A stretch of 22,152 nt of DNA from the NCBI GenBank assembly GCA_001916715.1, contig MNSZ01000055.1, forward strand, positions 1 through 22,152, read 5' to 3'. The notes beneath the pieces were generated by a model, which saw only the letters and a program-made list of their open reading frames with translations, was not told the origin of the DNA and did not search any database. How positions within the stretch are numbered: position 1 is the stretch's first letter; every line of letters starts with the position of its first letter. The stretch comes from Firmicutes bacterium CAG:24053_14 (GTDB lineage Bacteria; Bacillota; Clostridia; Oscillospirales; Oscillospiraceae). Positions 22,067 to 22,152 of this stretch are shown piece after piece. Both the position numbers and the translations under genes were made by a program.

Positions 22067-22152
22067 CTACGCAGATTTTCGGGCAAATGGTGTAGTAATT
22101 GGTGTAGTGGCTGCGATTGCTTCAACCTGATTTTCTCTGCGGCTCCGGTGCG
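22067..22152 (-). CDS. C-terminal tail of a gene truncated by the window edge, possibly an integrase
   Basis: A minus-strand frame of 28 codons ends ATTPITTPFARKSA at a TAG (22067-22069). A Thr/Pro-rich end with a tandem repeat (GGTGTAGT twice on the plus strand) beside a palindrome resembles the ends of tyrosine integrase genes in clostridial elements, but there is no catalytic motif in the window. The call rests on composition and place only. Confidence 0.3.
   Translation of the reverse strand, partial: HRSRRENQVEAIAATTPITTPFARKSA

Overview
The window looks like chromosomal DNA of a gut-type member of the Clostridia (Oscillospiraceae/Ruminococcaceae-like). The evidence is strong AGGAGG-type ribosome binding sites, TTGACA/TATAAT promoters, frequent TTG starts, GC-rich core genes, an rplJ-rplL pair with an L10-type leader, and intergenic repeats of a style common in gut clostridia. 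The species cannot be named from the sequence alone.

Layout. (1) 1-4160: a visibly more AT-rich island, probably acquired. It holds a minus-strand three-gene ABC-three-component (ABC-3C) conflict operon: a nuclease-like effector, a middle component and a DUF3732-type ABC ATPase. The operon sits behind its own promoter and a leader with a terminator hairpin and tiny reading frames. (2) 4331-4777: a complete tRNA-Pro(UGG) followed on its upstream side by two partial 5' halves of the same tRNA, each with a promoter. This is a scar of integration or duplication at a tRNA gene. (3) 4850-5127: a stand-alone 39-codon gene for an amphipathic peptide. (4) 5127-8526: a two-gene operon (HAD phosphatase, then P-loop ATPase with a CYTH-like domain) and an amino-acid permease. 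(5) 8670-10632: a phage-like lysis cassette (amidase, holin) followed by a serine recombinase broken by one amber codon. (6) 10637-12963: a YoaK/DUF1275 membrane protein and the trmN6-rsmI methyltransferase operon. (7) 13411-18003: an anchored protein of unknown function, rplJL, and a Na/Pi cotransporter. (8) 18550-21960: an Old-Yellow-Enzyme-type reductase broken by a one-base frameshift, a PepSY-domain membrane protein and a low-molecular-weight tyrosine phosphatase. (9) 22067 onward: the tail of another coding region, possibly an integrase.

The most striking feature not explained by genes is a family of intergenic repeats in five gaps between 11384 and 18482. They end in TTTTTTAGAGGCG or TTTTTTAGTGGCG, are fold-back in structure, and are built from a shared unit of about 70-100 bp. 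One copy (15441-15878) is nested inside another, has 23-bp perfect terminal inverted repeats and is flanked by a 3-bp duplication, which suggests a small non-autonomous mobile element. Copies lie hard against promoters, start codons, stop codons and terminators of neighbouring genes.

All calls rest on reading motifs, frames and repeats by eye. No database search or folding program was run.
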